From assembly GCF_023195925.1 (NCBI RefSeq), contig NZ_JALPRE010000015.1, positions 62,001 to 126,000 of the forward strand: DNA of 64,000 bases, read 5' to 3'. The notes beneath the pieces were generated by a model. That model ran no database searches and was not told the origin of the DNA. It saw only the letters and a program-made list of their open reading frames with translations. A program made the position numbers and the translations under genes. Source of the DNA: Aquimarina acroporae (GTDB taxonomy: Bacteria; Bacteroidota; Bacteroidia; Flavobacteriales; Flavobacteriaceae). Every line of letters starts with the position of its first letter. The first letter of the stretch is position 1. Below are positions 9,474-19,091 of this stretch, in pieces.

Positions 9474-10604
9474 ATGATATCTTTTGAGTTTTTAGACCTT
9501 ATACTTTTTCTGGGTATTAGTCAGGGCATTTTTTTGGCGATCACTATACAAGTATTGCAACACAAAAACAAAGCTGCAAATACTATACTTTCTCTTATTT
9601 TAATAATGGCAGTGATCATGTTACTTGGGAGAATGATCTATTTTAGGTTTTTGGATGTAGTGCTGTTTCGTTGGACCGTTCTTATCGATACGGTAATTTT
9701 TATATTTGGTCCACTTTGCTATGTGTATTTACGCCGTCTTGCCTTTTCTAATAATGATAAGTATCGATTGCCATGGTATCATTTTGCTCCGGCGTTGCTG
9801 CAAATTTTATTTTTCCTCTACGGAATGACTTTTAGTGTCGAAGATTACAAAGAAAGTATTAATTCTGGAGTTTTTAATATTCCTTTTTTTATCATCGAAG
9901 GATCTGGGATTTTATTAAACATATACTACTGGTTTTTAAATATTAATCTTATTAAGAAATATAAAAAAGAAGAAAAACATCGAGTCTCATATCGACAACA
10001 TTTGGTTTCTTTTTTGGTGTTTTTTCAAATATCTATAGGCGTTTTTTTACTGGTGTGGGGTATCAGTTTTATCGCCTCTAAGTTTTTTGCATATTCGCTA
10101 TACCCTATAGGTTATGATGCATTATGGGCAGGAATCTGTATTTTTATTTTTGTAATTGGGTACTATAGTTTAAAGGAACCTGAATTGTTTAGAATTCCCT
10201 TGAAGGCTACATCAGAAAAAGCAAAAAACAATCAGCCCAGATTGCCTGAAGCAGAAATTGAAAAGCTTAAACAAGGTTTGCGCTATGTCTTGGAAGTAGA
10301 AAAAATCTTTTTAAAAAGCGATCTTACTCTAAGAGATTTGTCTGAACGGTTGAACACCTCTACACATAATGTATCATGGTATCTTAATCAGGTTACAAAA
10401 ACTAGTTTTTATGATTATATCAACCATTTTAGAATTAAAGAGTTTTTGAAAAAAATTGAAAATAACGAACATCGGTATCATACTATTTTGGCACTTGCAA
10501 TGGATGTTGGATTCAATTCAAAATCTACTTTTAATAAAGCCTTTAAACTGGAGACGAATGATACACCAAGTAACTATATTAAAAAAAGGCTAAAAGTGGC
10601 CTGA
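9474..10604 (+). CDS. membrane-anchored AraC family regulator
   Basis: 376 residues from the preferred ATG at 9474; the ATG at 9453 abuts the -7 box. The first ~230 residues hold about seven hydrophobic segments (for example LDLILFLGISQGIFLAIT, WTVLIDTVIFIFGPLCYVYL, LVSFLVFFQISIGVFLLVWG), matching the N-terminal membrane region seen in many flavobacterial AraC proteins. The C-terminal ~100 residues are a double helix-turn-helix: LTLRDLSERLNTSTHNVSWYLNQ, then ILALAMDVGFNSKSTFNKAFK. It probably senses a membrane or external cue and regulates transcription directly from the membrane. The lipoprotein gene just downstream is a candidate target. Confidence 0.9.
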   Translation: MISFEFLDLILFLGISQGIFLAITIQVLQHKNKAANTILSLILIMAVIMLLGRMIYFRFLDVVLFRWTVLIDTVIFIFGPLCYVYLRRLAFSNNDKYRLPWYHFAPALLQILFFLYGMTFSVEDYKESINSGVFNIPFFIIEGSGILLNIYYWFLNINLIKKYKKEEKHRVSYRQHLVSFLVFFQISIGVFLLVWGISFIASKFFAYSLYPIGYDALWAGICIFIFVIGYYSLKEPELFRIPLKATSEKAKNNQPRLPEAEIEKLKQGLRYVLEVEKIFLKSDLTLRDLSERLNTSTHNVSWYLNQVTKTSFYDYINHFRIKEFLKKIENNEHRYHTILALAMDVGFNSKSTFNKAFKLETNDTPSNYIKKRLKVA

Positions 10605-10683
10605 AAAAGGTTCGAGTCGATCCAAGGCGTCGATTTTTATGCTGTTTGTGAGATACTTTCGAACAGAATTTAAAAATCACGAT

Positions 10684-11616
10684 ATGAAAACAGCAATCAA
10701 AAATTTAAGAACTTATGCTATACTTTTTTTTATAGCAACCGGAGTGTCATTCATCTGTGTTTCATGCCATGGTGATGGTATAGATCCAGATCCAGAAGTA
10801 GAAACTATAGTTTCAGATTTTGCAGGAAACGATGCCGTTACGGTAGATAGAAGAGGAAATGTATATGTTTCTGAGTATGGACAATTTGTAAATACGGGGG
10901 GTAATGGAACCAGAGTATTTAAAATCTCTAAGCAAGGAGATGTTTCTGAATTTATTACAGGTTTGTCGGGGCCATTAGGGAATGCTATCGATACCTATGG
11001 TAATTTCTATGTGAATAACGATAATAATACTGCCAGAGGAGATGTGCTCAAAGTTGCTCCAGACGGAACAAAAACGGTGTTGGCTACGATAGAAGGCTGG
11101 CCAACAGGATTAGCTTTAGATCATGATAACAATGTTTACGTTTCTAATTTCATTACACCTACGGTACATAAAATTACACCAGAAGGAGAGGTAAGTGTTT
11201 ATGCCAATGATTCGCGATTGGCAGGGGGAGTAGGAATTGATTTTGATCGTAATGGGAATTTGGTAGTTGGAAATTTTGCAACCGCAGATATTTTATCAAT
11301 TACACCTAATGGAGAAGTTTCATTAATAGCAAATATTCCTAATGTCGTTGTTAACGGTTTTGGGATAGGATATATTACTGTGGTTAGAAATTCTGTTTTT
11401 GCTACCGGAATTGCAGTAAATAAAATATTTAGAGTAACTCTAGATGGTCAGGTTGAGGAGTTTGCAGGAACTGGAGACGCTGCAGTTGTAGATGGACCCG
11501 CTGCTGAAGCTTCATTTAATGGTCCTAATGGTATTACATCTGATCTTTATGGTAAAGCACTTTACATTTCCGAGTTTGGAGGTGCCGGAGCGGTGCGCAA
11601 AATCTCATTGAGATAG
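10684..11616 (+). CDS. NHL-repeat / SMP-30-like lipoprotein
   Basis: 310 residues from the ATG at 10684; the frame extends upstream to 10639 but that Met is not followed by a signal peptide. The N-terminus is Lys-rich, then hydrophobic, then FICVSC, a probable lipoprotein cleavage site. After an acidic linker there are five or six beta-propeller repeats of the type DAVTVDRRGNVYVSEYG, GLALDHDNNVYVSNF, GVGIDFDRNGNLVVGNF and GPNGITSDLYGKALYISEF. These repeats form NHL or gluconolactonase-like propellers. No catalytic function can be assigned. A strong terminator follows. Confidence 0.88.
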   Translation: MKTAIKNLRTYAILFFIATGVSFICVSCHGDGIDPDPEVETIVSDFAGNDAVTVDRRGNVYVSEYGQFVNTGGNGTRVFKISKQGDVSEFITGLSGPLGNAIDTYGNFYVNNDNNTARGDVLKVAPDGTKTVLATIEGWPTGLALDHDNNVYVSNFITPTVHKITPEGEVSVYANDSRLAGGVGIDFDRNGNLVVGNFATADILSITPNGEVSLIANIPNVVVNGFGIGYITVVRNSVFATGIAVNKIFRVTLDGQVEEFAGTGDAAVVDGPAAEASFNGPNGITSDLYGKALYISEFGGAGAVRKISLR

Positions 11617-11647
11617 GCTAATTCAAAAATTGTTGAGTTGTGAATTT

Positions 11648-11675
11648 AAAAGACCGGGGTTTCCCCGGTCTTTTT
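11648..11675. terminator. bidirectional intrinsic terminator
   Basis: Perfect 12-bp stem AAAAGACCGGGG / CCCCGGTCTTTT with a TTT loop, followed by T5 on the plus strand. It separates the convergent lipoprotein and serine hydrolase genes. Confidence 0.9.
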
Positions 11676-11710
11676 ACTGTCTCGCTTTTTGATGTTTGAA
11701 ATACTGCTCG

Positions 11711-12898
11711 CTATTCTGTTTGTATAAACAATTTTGCAATTGCATATACATTCTCAAATAAATCTGAAGAAGATCCATTTTTATTTGCAAGCATCGATAT
11801 TGATAAATTATGTTCTGGAAATAAAGCTAATAACGATATAGACCCGTTGGCAATACCCCCATGATGCCAGATGGTTATTTTTTTACCATCGTTGAAAATA
11901 TCTTTGGTATTGTTTCTCCAACCAATGGCATATTCTTGCTCATTAACTTCTCCATTATCCAGAGTAACTGGTTTAATAAGCATTGCTCTGGTTTCATTAT
12001 CGAACAATTGATGATTTAAAAAAGCATTGCCTATTTTAACCAAATCAGTTGGTGTAGCCAAAAAGCCTCCTCCGGCCCATTTATTACTATTGTTAACTTT
12101 GTAAACTTCTTGGTATTCACTACCAGATACTTCATAAAACTTAGCAGTGTTTTTTGGTAATATTGAAGTTTCTACAACAATATTCATCGCGTTTATTGGT
12201 TCAAATACATGTTGTTGCATAAATTCGGGGAAAGTAGTTTTTGAGGCTCCTTCGATCATAGCGCTTAAGAGGGTGTAATTGAAACTGCTATAGCTAAAAC
12301 CTTTTCCTGAGTCAAATAGTAGTTTGTCACTATTAAAGATCTCTACACCTTGTTGCACTGTTGTATATTCGTCATTGTTATAGTATTCCCAAATAGGAAA
12401 ACAAAAGCAGGCGCCATAATTTCTTATTCCCGAGGTATGGGAAGCTAGTTGTTTTAAGGAAATGTCTGACAAATGACCCTTTGCATAAGAAACAAAATCT
12501 TTAACTTTACTATTAAGACTCAGTTTATTGTTCTGAAGCAATACGCCTACTCCCAAAGAAGTAACTGCTTTAGATGTGCTCCCAATTCTAAATTTGGTAT
12601 CAAGACTTGCCCGAGTGTTTTCTTCTATGTCTTCATATCCAATAGCATTGGCCCATGCAATTTTACCATGTTGTCCTACTGCAATAGATACCGCAGGAGA
12701 CTTTAATCGTTGATGAATAATTTTGAGTACACTATCAGCCTCTTTTGAAACCTCTTCTTGATGATCAATTATAGGTTTAAAAGATGTTGTAGTTGGCATT
12801 GTATTCCAACCTGCAGCGTAGGCAAAAATTGGTTCAAAAAAGAAATAGCAAATGGATATTATTAGAACAAATACGATAGAAATATATACTTTTTTCAT
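11711..12898 (-). CDS. serine hydrolase, beta-lactamase class C / DD-peptidase family
   Basis: 395 residues from the ATG at 12898 (MKKVYISIVFVLII, a signal anchor); the frame runs on to 12964 with no sensible N-terminus. The nucleophile motif SxxK is GSTSKAVTS. The second motif is a Tyr-Ser pair in KGFSYSSFNYTLLSAM, and the third, usually KTG, is HHGG near the C-terminus. This pattern is typical of the broad PF00144 esterase/peptidase group, not of true AmpC. The protein is exported and membrane tethered. The substrate is unknown. It sits 91 bp downstream of the XRE-type gene on the same strand. Confidence 0.9.
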   Translation of the reverse strand: MKKVYISIVFVLIISICYFFFEPIFAYAAGWNTMPTTTSFKPIIDHQEEVSKEADSVLKIIHQRLKSPAVSIAVGQHGKIAWANAIGYEDIEENTRASLDTKFRIGSTSKAVTSLGVGVLLQNNKLSLNSKVKDFVSYAKGHLSDISLKQLASHTSGIRNYGACFCFPIWEYYNNDEYTTVQQGVEIFNSDKLLFDSGKGFSYSSFNYTLLSAMIEGASKTTFPEFMQQHVFEPINAMNIVVETSILPKNTAKFYEVSGSEYQEVYKVNNSNKWAGGGFLATPTDLVKIGNAFLNHQLFDNETRAMLIKPVTLDNGEVNEQEYAIGWRNNTKDIFNDGKKITIWHHGGIANGSISLLALFPEHNLSISMLANKNGSSSDLFENVYAIAKLFIQTE

Positions 12899-12989
12899 TT
12901 TAAAGGTGTTTAGAATTGGACACAGGAAATGCCTTATTGAACGTATATTCAATATATGTAGCAAATGTTTTTAAAAGAGGTGGTTAATG

Positions 12990-13832
12990 TTATTCGAGAT
13001 CGATTTCTTTCTGTTTTGCTTTCAACATTTCAGATACCTTATACAATAAAATTACTTCCATAATAATAGTGGGTGTAAGAAAAAATAGTCCAAGAAGTGA
13101 TAAGACAATAGTAATCATAAACCCGTAGGAAATAAGTTCAAATACTCCGGTTACGGTTGCTAAGGTTCCCAGTGCATTTTGCAAACGAAGTATAGAAATT
13201 CCGAATAAAATTCCAATTACACCATAGGTTATAGCTTGGGCTCCTAGAACGAATTCAAAGTCTAGTTCCCCAACATATAATGAAGCAATGTCATAGATGT
13301 AAAACAAACAACCAATGAATATGAGTATGAATGCAGTTATACGCAGTAAGTAGTTTTTTAAGATCTTACCGGTGAGAACGAATCCGCGAATAAACAAAAT
13401 TATTGAAGCTAAAATCAATAATTTAAGCAGAATGTAGACGGCGTTATGAACGACCATTTCTTCTTGTTGATACCGAAGATAATCGATAGCGACTTCAGCA
13501 AAACCTAAGAAAAAATAGATAATTCCACTTATCCAGGCTATGGAAAGTTGACGATTCAAAAAACCAGCTTCTTTGCTGTCATCGACATCTAGGAGAAAGA
13601 TTTTTTTAAATTCTTTGGTTACTCTTGAGTTCGAAGTTTGAATCTGATTGAGATCATAATCGAGTGCCGACAAAATCGTTTTTACAGTATAACTTCTGGG
13701 AGTTACCTCTCCGGCTTCAATTCGTTGTATAGTTCTTACACTGATATTACATTTTTCGACCAGTTCTTCTTGAGTAAATCCTTTAGATTTTCTGAGTTCG
13801 GATATTTTTAAACCTAATTCTGGCTGTTTCAT
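12990..13832 (-). CDS. XRE-type HTH regulator with membrane domain
   Basis: 280 residues from the ATG at 13832. An upstream Met at 13895 lies within the -7 box and is rejected. Residues ~5-60 are an HTH_3 domain (LGLKISELRKSKGFTQEELVEKCNIS, then RTIQRIEAGEVTPR). The remainder carries five or six hydrophobic segments (for example ISGIIYFFLGFAEVAI, YILLKLLILASIILFIRGF, ITAFILIFIGCLFYIY). Membrane-tethered XRE regulators are common in flavobacteria; the signal here is unknown. The following serine hydrolase may be its target or operon partner. Confidence 0.88.
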   Translation of the reverse strand: MKQPELGLKISELRKSKGFTQEELVEKCNISVRTIQRIEAGEVTPRSYTVKTILSALDYDLNQIQTSNSRVTKEFKKIFLLDVDDSKEAGFLNRQLSIAWISGIIYFFLGFAEVAIDYLRYQQEEMVVHNAVYILLKLLILASIILFIRGFVLTGKILKNYLLRITAFILIFIGCLFYIYDIASLYVGELDFEFVLGAQAITYGVIGILFGISILRLQNALGTLATVTGVFELISYGFMITIVLSLLGLFFLTPTIIMEVILLYKVSEMLKAKQKEIDLE

Positions 13833-13892
13833 AATGCTTAAGTTTTTAGTTTGATTCTGGTGATCACTAGAACTTGTATTCATTTTCTTCAG

Positions 13893-13923
13893 CAATATTA
13901 GTTTTCAGAATTAGTTTCTCAAA
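13893..13923 (-). promoter_or_regulatory. promoter of the XRE-type gene
   Basis: Minus strand: TTTG (13923-13920), a 19-bp spacer, then TAATATTG (13900-13893). This is a good Bacteroidota -33/-7 pair and supports the start codon at 13832 over 13895. Confidence 0.65.
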
Positions 13924-14143
13924 TTTTTTGACTCGTCTTTAACCCGACATTTACCCGACAAACCTTATAACAAAGGGGCTCAGGCAAATTTAATGGTTGT
14001 ATAATTGAATGGGGAATATACTAATAATTCTACGGAATGAACTATTATTTTTTGGGATGAAGTAAGGGCAAAGTATTTTTTTAATCGAATATATCTTTAG
14101 TTTTTTAATGAGATTGTTGTAACTGGATGAAGTAAAAGATCAT
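13924..14143. other. AT-rich spacer
   Basis: I see no gene, terminator or repeat of note between the XRE promoter and the next small gene. Confidence 0.4.
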
Positions 14144-14467
14144 TTATGCGCATGCACGAATAGGAATGGTCTTGAGATAACTTTTTACTTCAATAAACAT
14201 GGCTTGTTTACTTAAAGTGTCGTCTATGTTATTGAAACAATGATATCCAAAAGAATAGTTCATAGAGAATTCGTCTATATCGATAAGTTCTGGATTGTTT
14301 TTGTAGTTCTCCAATTCCTCAGTAAATCGTCTTTTTAGATTCGAGTAATTGATCGCATACAGTTTATCGTTGTTTATATTGTTTATAAGCTGATGGACTT
14401 TATGATTTAGCTTGGTTAACTGTTTCCAGGTGCCTTTCAAAAAACTGAATTCTTCTCTTTTCTGCAT
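14144..14467 (-). CDS. small protein of unknown function
   Basis: 107 residues from the ATG at 14467 (MQKREEFSFLKGTWKQL); the frame reaches 14515 but the extra residues look non-coding. It is a charged, helix-rich, soluble protein with a possible coiled coil (TKLNHKVHQLINNINNDKL, then LKRRFTEELENYKNN). No family is recognised. It is isolated, with ~290 bp of spacer downstream on the way to unrelated genes. Confidence 0.6.
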   Translation of the reverse strand: MQKREEFSFLKGTWKQLTKLNHKVHQLINNINNDKLYAINYSNLKRRFTEELENYKNNPELIDIDEFSMNYSFGYHCFNNIDDTLSKQAMFIEVKSYLKTIPIRACA

Positions 14468-14515
14468 GGTTTTAGGAGCTTTTATTGTTATAATTTTTGT
14501 CGAAATTAAAAACAA

Positions 14516-14760
14516 ACTATTACATCAAAAGATATCTAACGACGGAATGCTAAAGTTTTTCGATGAATTGCAGTTTTCTGTGGTTGAACGGTTTTTGTTG
14601 CAATTTATAGATATTTTTCAGAATATAAAACACTAAAAATAAAGATGTTTCCTACTTTTTTGTGTATGAATTTTACTATGCTAGCTTAAAGAATCCCACG
14701 TTTAACGGCGCATTTATTAGAGAAAAGGGTTGTGCTTCTTAAAATGGGGTATTATTTAGG
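14516..14760. other. spacer without a supported gene
   Basis: Short plus-strand frames here lack any recognisable motif. I see no terminator hairpin. Confidence 0.4.
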
Positions 14761-15669
14761 TTAAAGTGTTTTTAGAAAATTGGTAACTTCAGATAGATAA
14801 GTTTCTTTTTGATCTAACCATCCGTAATGTCCACAATCATCCAGAAGTATTAATTTGGAATTAGAAAATGTTTGATGTGCTTTTAATGCAGTTTTCTCAT
14901 CAATAATATCTTGCTTACCTTGAATAATTAGAACTGGTTTTTTGTAGGTGGATAGAGCAGGAATACAGTTGTATTGTATTTTACGTAAATCCTGAAATAC
15001 CAAAGCATTTATAACTTGATTACCCTGTGTAAGTCGCTCGGCAATAACTGGCACATGTTCCTTATTTACTACATAGGCTGGAGCCAAAGCTTTGCCTCGT
15101 TGTAAACGGGCATGGTATGTTGTGTCTCCTTGGTTTATTTTTTGCGTCCATTGTTGTAGACTTTCGGTTTCATTTTTGGATAGTTTAGAAGAAATGTTTT
15201 GACCAACATAATTTAATAGTTCCAAATCTAATCCTCCCGAGGCCGATAAAACCATTCCATTAGTCACATAGGGGTATTTTGATGCATAATATGAAGCTAA
15301 CATGCCTCCAAAAGAATGCCCCATGACAGTCCACTCAGAAATATTAAGGTATTTTCTTAAAGCTTCAATGTCATTGACCATAAGATCCATGGTAATGGTT
15401 TCTGAATTAATTGTTGGTAATTCAGAGTATCCGGTGCCTCTTTGATCGTAAATAATGGTTTTATGATTTTTGGCTAGAAGCTTGGCAATAGACCGAAAAC
15501 CTCTACTGTTCATGCCAGGGCCTCCATTAATAATTAATATTGGAGCTCCTTCGCCATAAGTTTCATAATACATTTTGGAATGCTCAAGAGGTACAAATTT
15601 TCCATTTTGTCCAAATAGTATTCCACTATTTACTAGGGAGAAAATCAATATTGCCAATTTGTTTCTCAT
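14761..15669 (-). CDS. exported alpha/beta hydrolase, proline iminopeptidase-like
   Basis: 302 residues with a signal peptide (MRNKLAILIFSLVNSGILFGQ). Hydrolase landmarks: oxyanion-hole ILIINGGPGMNSRG, YDQRGTGYSEL, nucleophile elbow VMGHSFGGMLASYYA (Ser about 112), Asp in IIQGKQDIID and His in LDDCGHYGWLD. The GGPG and DQRGxGxS motifs are typical of the S33 prolyl aminopeptidase group, though many act as esterases. Its ATG overlaps the mfd stop codon in a 4-bp ATGA, so the two are translationally coupled. Confidence 0.92.
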   Translation of the reverse strand: MRNKLAILIFSLVNSGILFGQNGKFVPLEHSKMYYETYGEGAPILIINGGPGMNSRGFRSIAKLLAKNHKTIIYDQRGTGYSELPTINSETITMDLMVNDIEALRKYLNISEWTVMGHSFGGMLASYYASKYPYVTNGMVLSASGGLDLELLNYVGQNISSKLSKNETESLQQWTQKINQGDTTYHARLQRGKALAPAYVVNKEHVPVIAERLTQGNQVINALVFQDLRKIQYNCIPALSTYKKPVLIIQGKQDIIDEKTALKAHQTFSNSKLILLDDCGHYGWLDQKETYLSEVTNFLKTL

Positions 15670-18600
15670 GCTTCAGCTGTTTTATTTTCTGGTGCTAAGG
15701 GCTGTAAAACTTTTAGCGCTTTGTCCACAGATTTTATGTTTTCAAAGGTTAGTAACAATCGTAAACCGTTGCGAGTTTGTTTCTCTTTCATTTTACAAAC
15801 TCCAGGGTTTTTCTGAACAAACTGTAGGACTCTAGTAAAGCTAGAGCTTTGATAAAAATTAGATTGTTGGTCACTAATAAAATAGCCTATTAACTTATTT
15901 TGTTTGAGGATAATTTTCTCCAGACCAATACTGGTAGCAATCCATTTTATTCGTACAGAGTTTAATAGATCAATAGCTTGACCTGGGAGTTCACCAAAGC
16001 GATCTACTAATCGTTTTTCATATCCCTGTAACCCTTCTTCATCCTTAACGGTATTAAGTTCGGTGTATAGGTTAAGGCGTTCGGTAATATTATTGATATA
16101 ATCATCTGGGAACAGTAGTTCAAAATCGGTGTCTATCTGGGTGTCTTTTAGGTATACTTTCTCTTCAGAGTCGTCTGTATATAGGTCTTTAAACTCGTTT
16201 TCCTTAAGCTCTTCAATAGCTTCATTTAAGATTTTCTGATAGGTATCAAAACCTATTTCGTTAATAAATCCACTTTGTTCGCCCCCTAACAAATCTCCTG
16301 CTCCTCGTATTTCAAGATCTTTCATGGCTATGTTAAAACCGCTACCAAGCTCAGAAAACTGCTCTAGAGCTGTAATACGTTTTCGTGCATCTTCGGTCAT
16401 TGCAGAATAAGGAGGGGTAATAAAATAACAGAAGGCTTTTTTATTACTTCGCCCAACACGACCTCGCATCTGGTGTAGATCTGAAAGTCCAAAATTATTG
16501 GCGTTGTTAATAAAAATAGTATTGGCATTTGGTACATCTAATCCACTTTCTACGATTGTTGTAGAGACCAATACATCAAACTCTCCACTCATAAAAGAAA
16601 GCATTAAGCTTTCAAGTTTTTTGCCTTCCATTTGGCCATGACCTACACCTACCTTAGCATCGGGTACAAGGCGTTGAATCATACCCGCTACTTCTTTAAT
16701 GTTTTCGATACGGTTATGTATAAAAAACACCTGTCCGCCACGTTGTATTTCGTAGCTTACCGCATCTCGTATAGTCTCTTCTGTAAATCGAATTACCTGG
16801 GTGTCTATAGGGTATCGGTTTGGAGGTGGAGTGGTGATGGTTGATAGATCACGAGCGGCCATTAAACTAAACTGTAACGTTCGGGGAATTGGTGTAGCTG
16901 TTAGAGTTAGTGTATCTACATTTTCCTTGATAGTTTTGAGCTTATCTTTTACCGATACTCCAAACTTTTGCTCTTCGTCAATTACGAGTAACCCAAGATC
17001 TTTAAACTTTACATTCTTATTAACCAGTTGGTGCGTCCCTATAATGATGTCTACTTTTCCGGCAGCCAGATCTTCGAGAGTTTCTCTTTTCTGTTTTGCA
17101 GTTCGAAAACGATTTAAATAGTCTACTGTAACAGGAAAATCTTTTAAGCGTTCCCGAAAAGTTTTAGCATGCTGAAAAGCCAGAATTGTAGTGGGTACCA
17201 AAACGGCCACTTGTTTACCGTTATCTACTGCTTTAAAAGCGGCGCGAATAGCAACTTCAGTTTTACCAAAACCAACATCACCACAAATTAAACGATCCAT
17301 AGGCCGTTCACTCTCCATATCTGCTTTCACAGCTTCGGTAGCAGAACTTTGATCGGGTGTATCCTCATAAATAAAAGAAGCTTCCAACTCATGTTGCAAA
17401 TAACTGTCTGGAGCATATTGAAACCCTTTTTGTAGTTTTCTTTTGGCGTATAACTGTATTAAATTAAAAGCTATATGCTTAACACGAGCTTTGGTTTTTT
17501 GCTTAAGATTTTTCCAGGCTTTAGAACCAAGCTTATAGATTTGCGGTGCCTTACCGTCTTTGCCATTAAACTTTGAAATTTTATGAAGAGAGTGAATGCT
17601 CAGATATAGCACATCACGTTCGCCGTAAATGAGCTTTATAGCTTCTTGTTTTTTACCATCGACATCGATTTTCTGTAATCCGCCAAACTTTCCAATTCCA
17701 TGGTCGATGTGAGTCACATAATCGCCTACTTCAAGATTGGTGAGTTCTTTAAGTGTAATGGCTTGTTTTTTGGCATACCCGTTTTTAAGATTGAATTTGT
17801 GATATCGTTCAAAGATCTGGTGATCGGTATAGCAAGCAATTTTTTGATCGTGATCTATAAAACCTTGAAAAGCAGAAAAAACAATGGTCTCATATTGCTT
17901 TACATTAAGATCGGCATCATCAAAAATATCATGAAAACGTTTGGCTTGCTGTTCGCTTACACAAAAAATATAGTTTTTATACCCCTCTTCATAATTTTCG
18001 TTCAGGTTCTCAATAAGCAAATTGAATTGTTTATTGAACGAGGGTTGCGGCTTGGTAGTTAATTTTACGGTATAATCTGCCTTGGTAAGTGGGCGATTTC
18101 CAATTTCCACCAATGTGAAATCTAATAATTGCTTTTTTATAAGGTCTGAAGTAGCAAATAGCTCCTCGGGAGTACTATGTTTAATTTCTTCTGAAAGTGT
18201 CTGAAAAGCTTGATGTGCTTTTTCAAAATTTTTATCGATTCTTGCAGAAAGTAGATCAATATCTTTGGTAAAAACTGCGGTCTTAGAGGGAATATATTTT
18301 AAAAAGCTTTCTCTTGTTTCCTGAAGGGCTTTGTTTTCTACATTAGGAATAATAGTTATTTTTTTGATTTGTTCTGTAGATAGCTGGGTTTCTACATCAA
18401 AAGTTCTAATACTATCTACTTCATCTCCAAAAAACTCAATACGATAAGGTTCGTCATTACTGAAAGAAAATACATCTACAATTCCACCACGAACTGAAAA
18501 TTCACCAGGTTCTGTTACAAAATCTACCCGTTGAAATTGATATTCAAATAATACCTCATTCACAAAGTCAAGAGATAGGGTGTCGTTGATCGCAATTTTT

Positions 18601-19028
18601 AAGGTGTTTTTTTCAAGTTCTTTTCGCGTTACTACTTTTTCAAATAGCGCATCGGGGTAGGTAATAATGAGGGCTGGTTTTTTTCTGGAATTGATACGAT
18701 TTAGTACTTCTGCTCTAAGTAGAACATTGGCATTATCGGTTTCTTCAATTTGGTAGGGTCTACGGTAACTACCAGGATAAAAAAGTACATTTTTATCTCC
18801 TAAAAGTTGCTCTAGGTCATTAAGGTAATATGCAGCTTCTTCCTTATCATTAAAAACACAAAGAAAAGGTAATTCGGTTTTTTGAAAAGCACTTGCGATA
18901 TGAAAAGATAAAGCAGAACCTATGAGACCCTGAAGATGTACTTTATTTTGAGAATGGGCAATAGCGTTCCCTAGTTTCTGCTGTTGCAGAGACTGTTCAA
19001 CAATTTGCGAGATTACAGATACACTCAC
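15666..19028 (-). CDS. mfd: transcription-repair coupling factor
   Basis: 1120 residues, full length. Mfd removes RNA polymerase stalled at DNA damage and recruits UvrA. Order: UvrB-like N-terminal modules (1-400), the CarD-like polymerase-interaction domain from VGDYVTHIDHGIGKFGG (about 432), then the RecG-type translocase with Walker A DVGFGKTEVA (about 584), DEEQ box (about 680), TATPIPRTL and DVLVSTTIVESGLDVPNANT, and the C-terminal TRCF domain. A well-formed promoter lies directly upstream. The 3' end overlaps the hydrolase start. Confidence 0.98.
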   Translation of the reverse strand: MSVSVISQIVEQSLQQQKLGNAIAHSQNKVHLQGLIGSALSFHIASAFQKTELPFLCVFNDKEEAAYYLNDLEQLLGDKNVLFYPGSYRRPYQIEETDNANVLLRAEVLNRINSRKKPALIITYPDALFEKVVTRKELEKNTLKIAINDTLSLDFVNEVLFEYQFQRVDFVTEPGEFSVRGGIVDVFSFSNDEPYRIEFFGDEVDSIRTFDVETQLSTEQIKKITIIPNVENKALQETRESFLKYIPSKTAVFTKDIDLLSARIDKNFEKAHQAFQTLSEEIKHSTPEELFATSDLIKKQLLDFTLVEIGNRPLTKADYTVKLTTKPQPSFNKQFNLLIENLNENYEEGYKNYIFCVSEQQAKRFHDIFDDADLNVKQYETIVFSAFQGFIDHDQKIACYTDHQIFERYHKFNLKNGYAKKQAITLKELTNLEVGDYVTHIDHGIGKFGGLQKIDVDGKKQEAIKLIYGERDVLYLSIHSLHKISKFNGKDGKAPQIYKLGSKAWKNLKQKTKARVKHIAFNLIQLYAKRKLQKGFQYAPDSYLQHELEASFIYEDTPDQSSATEAVKADMESERPMDRLICGDVGFGKTEVAIRAAFKAVDNGKQVAVLVPTTILAFQHAKTFRERLKDFPVTVDYLNRFRTAKQKRETLEDLAAGKVDIIIGTHQLVNKNVKFKDLGLLVIDEEQKFGVSVKDKLKTIKENVDTLTLTATPIPRTLQFSLMAARDLSTITTPPPNRYPIDTQVIRFTEETIRDAVSYEIQRGGQVFFIHNRIENIKEVAGMIQRLVPDAKVGVGHGQMEGKKLESLMLSFMSGEFDVLVSTTIVESGLDVPNANTIFINNANNFGLSDLHQMRGRVGRSNKKAFCYFITPPYSAMTEDARKRITALEQFSELGSGFNIAMKDLEIRGAGDLLGGEQSGFINEIGFDTYQKILNEAIEELKENEFKDLYTDDSEEKVYLKDTQIDTDFELLFPDDYINNITERLNLYTELNTVKDEEGLQGYEKRLVDRFGELPGQAIDLLNSVRIKWIATSIGLEKIILKQNKLIGYFISDQQSNFYQSSSFTRVLQFVQKNPGVCKMKEKQTRNGLRLLLTFENIKSVDKALKVLQPLAPENKTAEA

Positions 19029-19047
19029 GAGGCGAAATTTTTAAAGG

Positions 19048-19078
19048 CAAAGATAAGTGCTCTCTTAATTTCTTACAA
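19048..19078 (-). promoter_or_regulatory. promoter of mfd
   Basis: Minus strand: TTG (19078-19076), a 20-bp spacer, then TATCTTTG (19055-19048). The -7 box matches TAnnTTTG exactly and lies 19 bp before the mfd ATG. Confidence 0.65.
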
Positions 19079-19091
19079 GAGCAATATTTTT

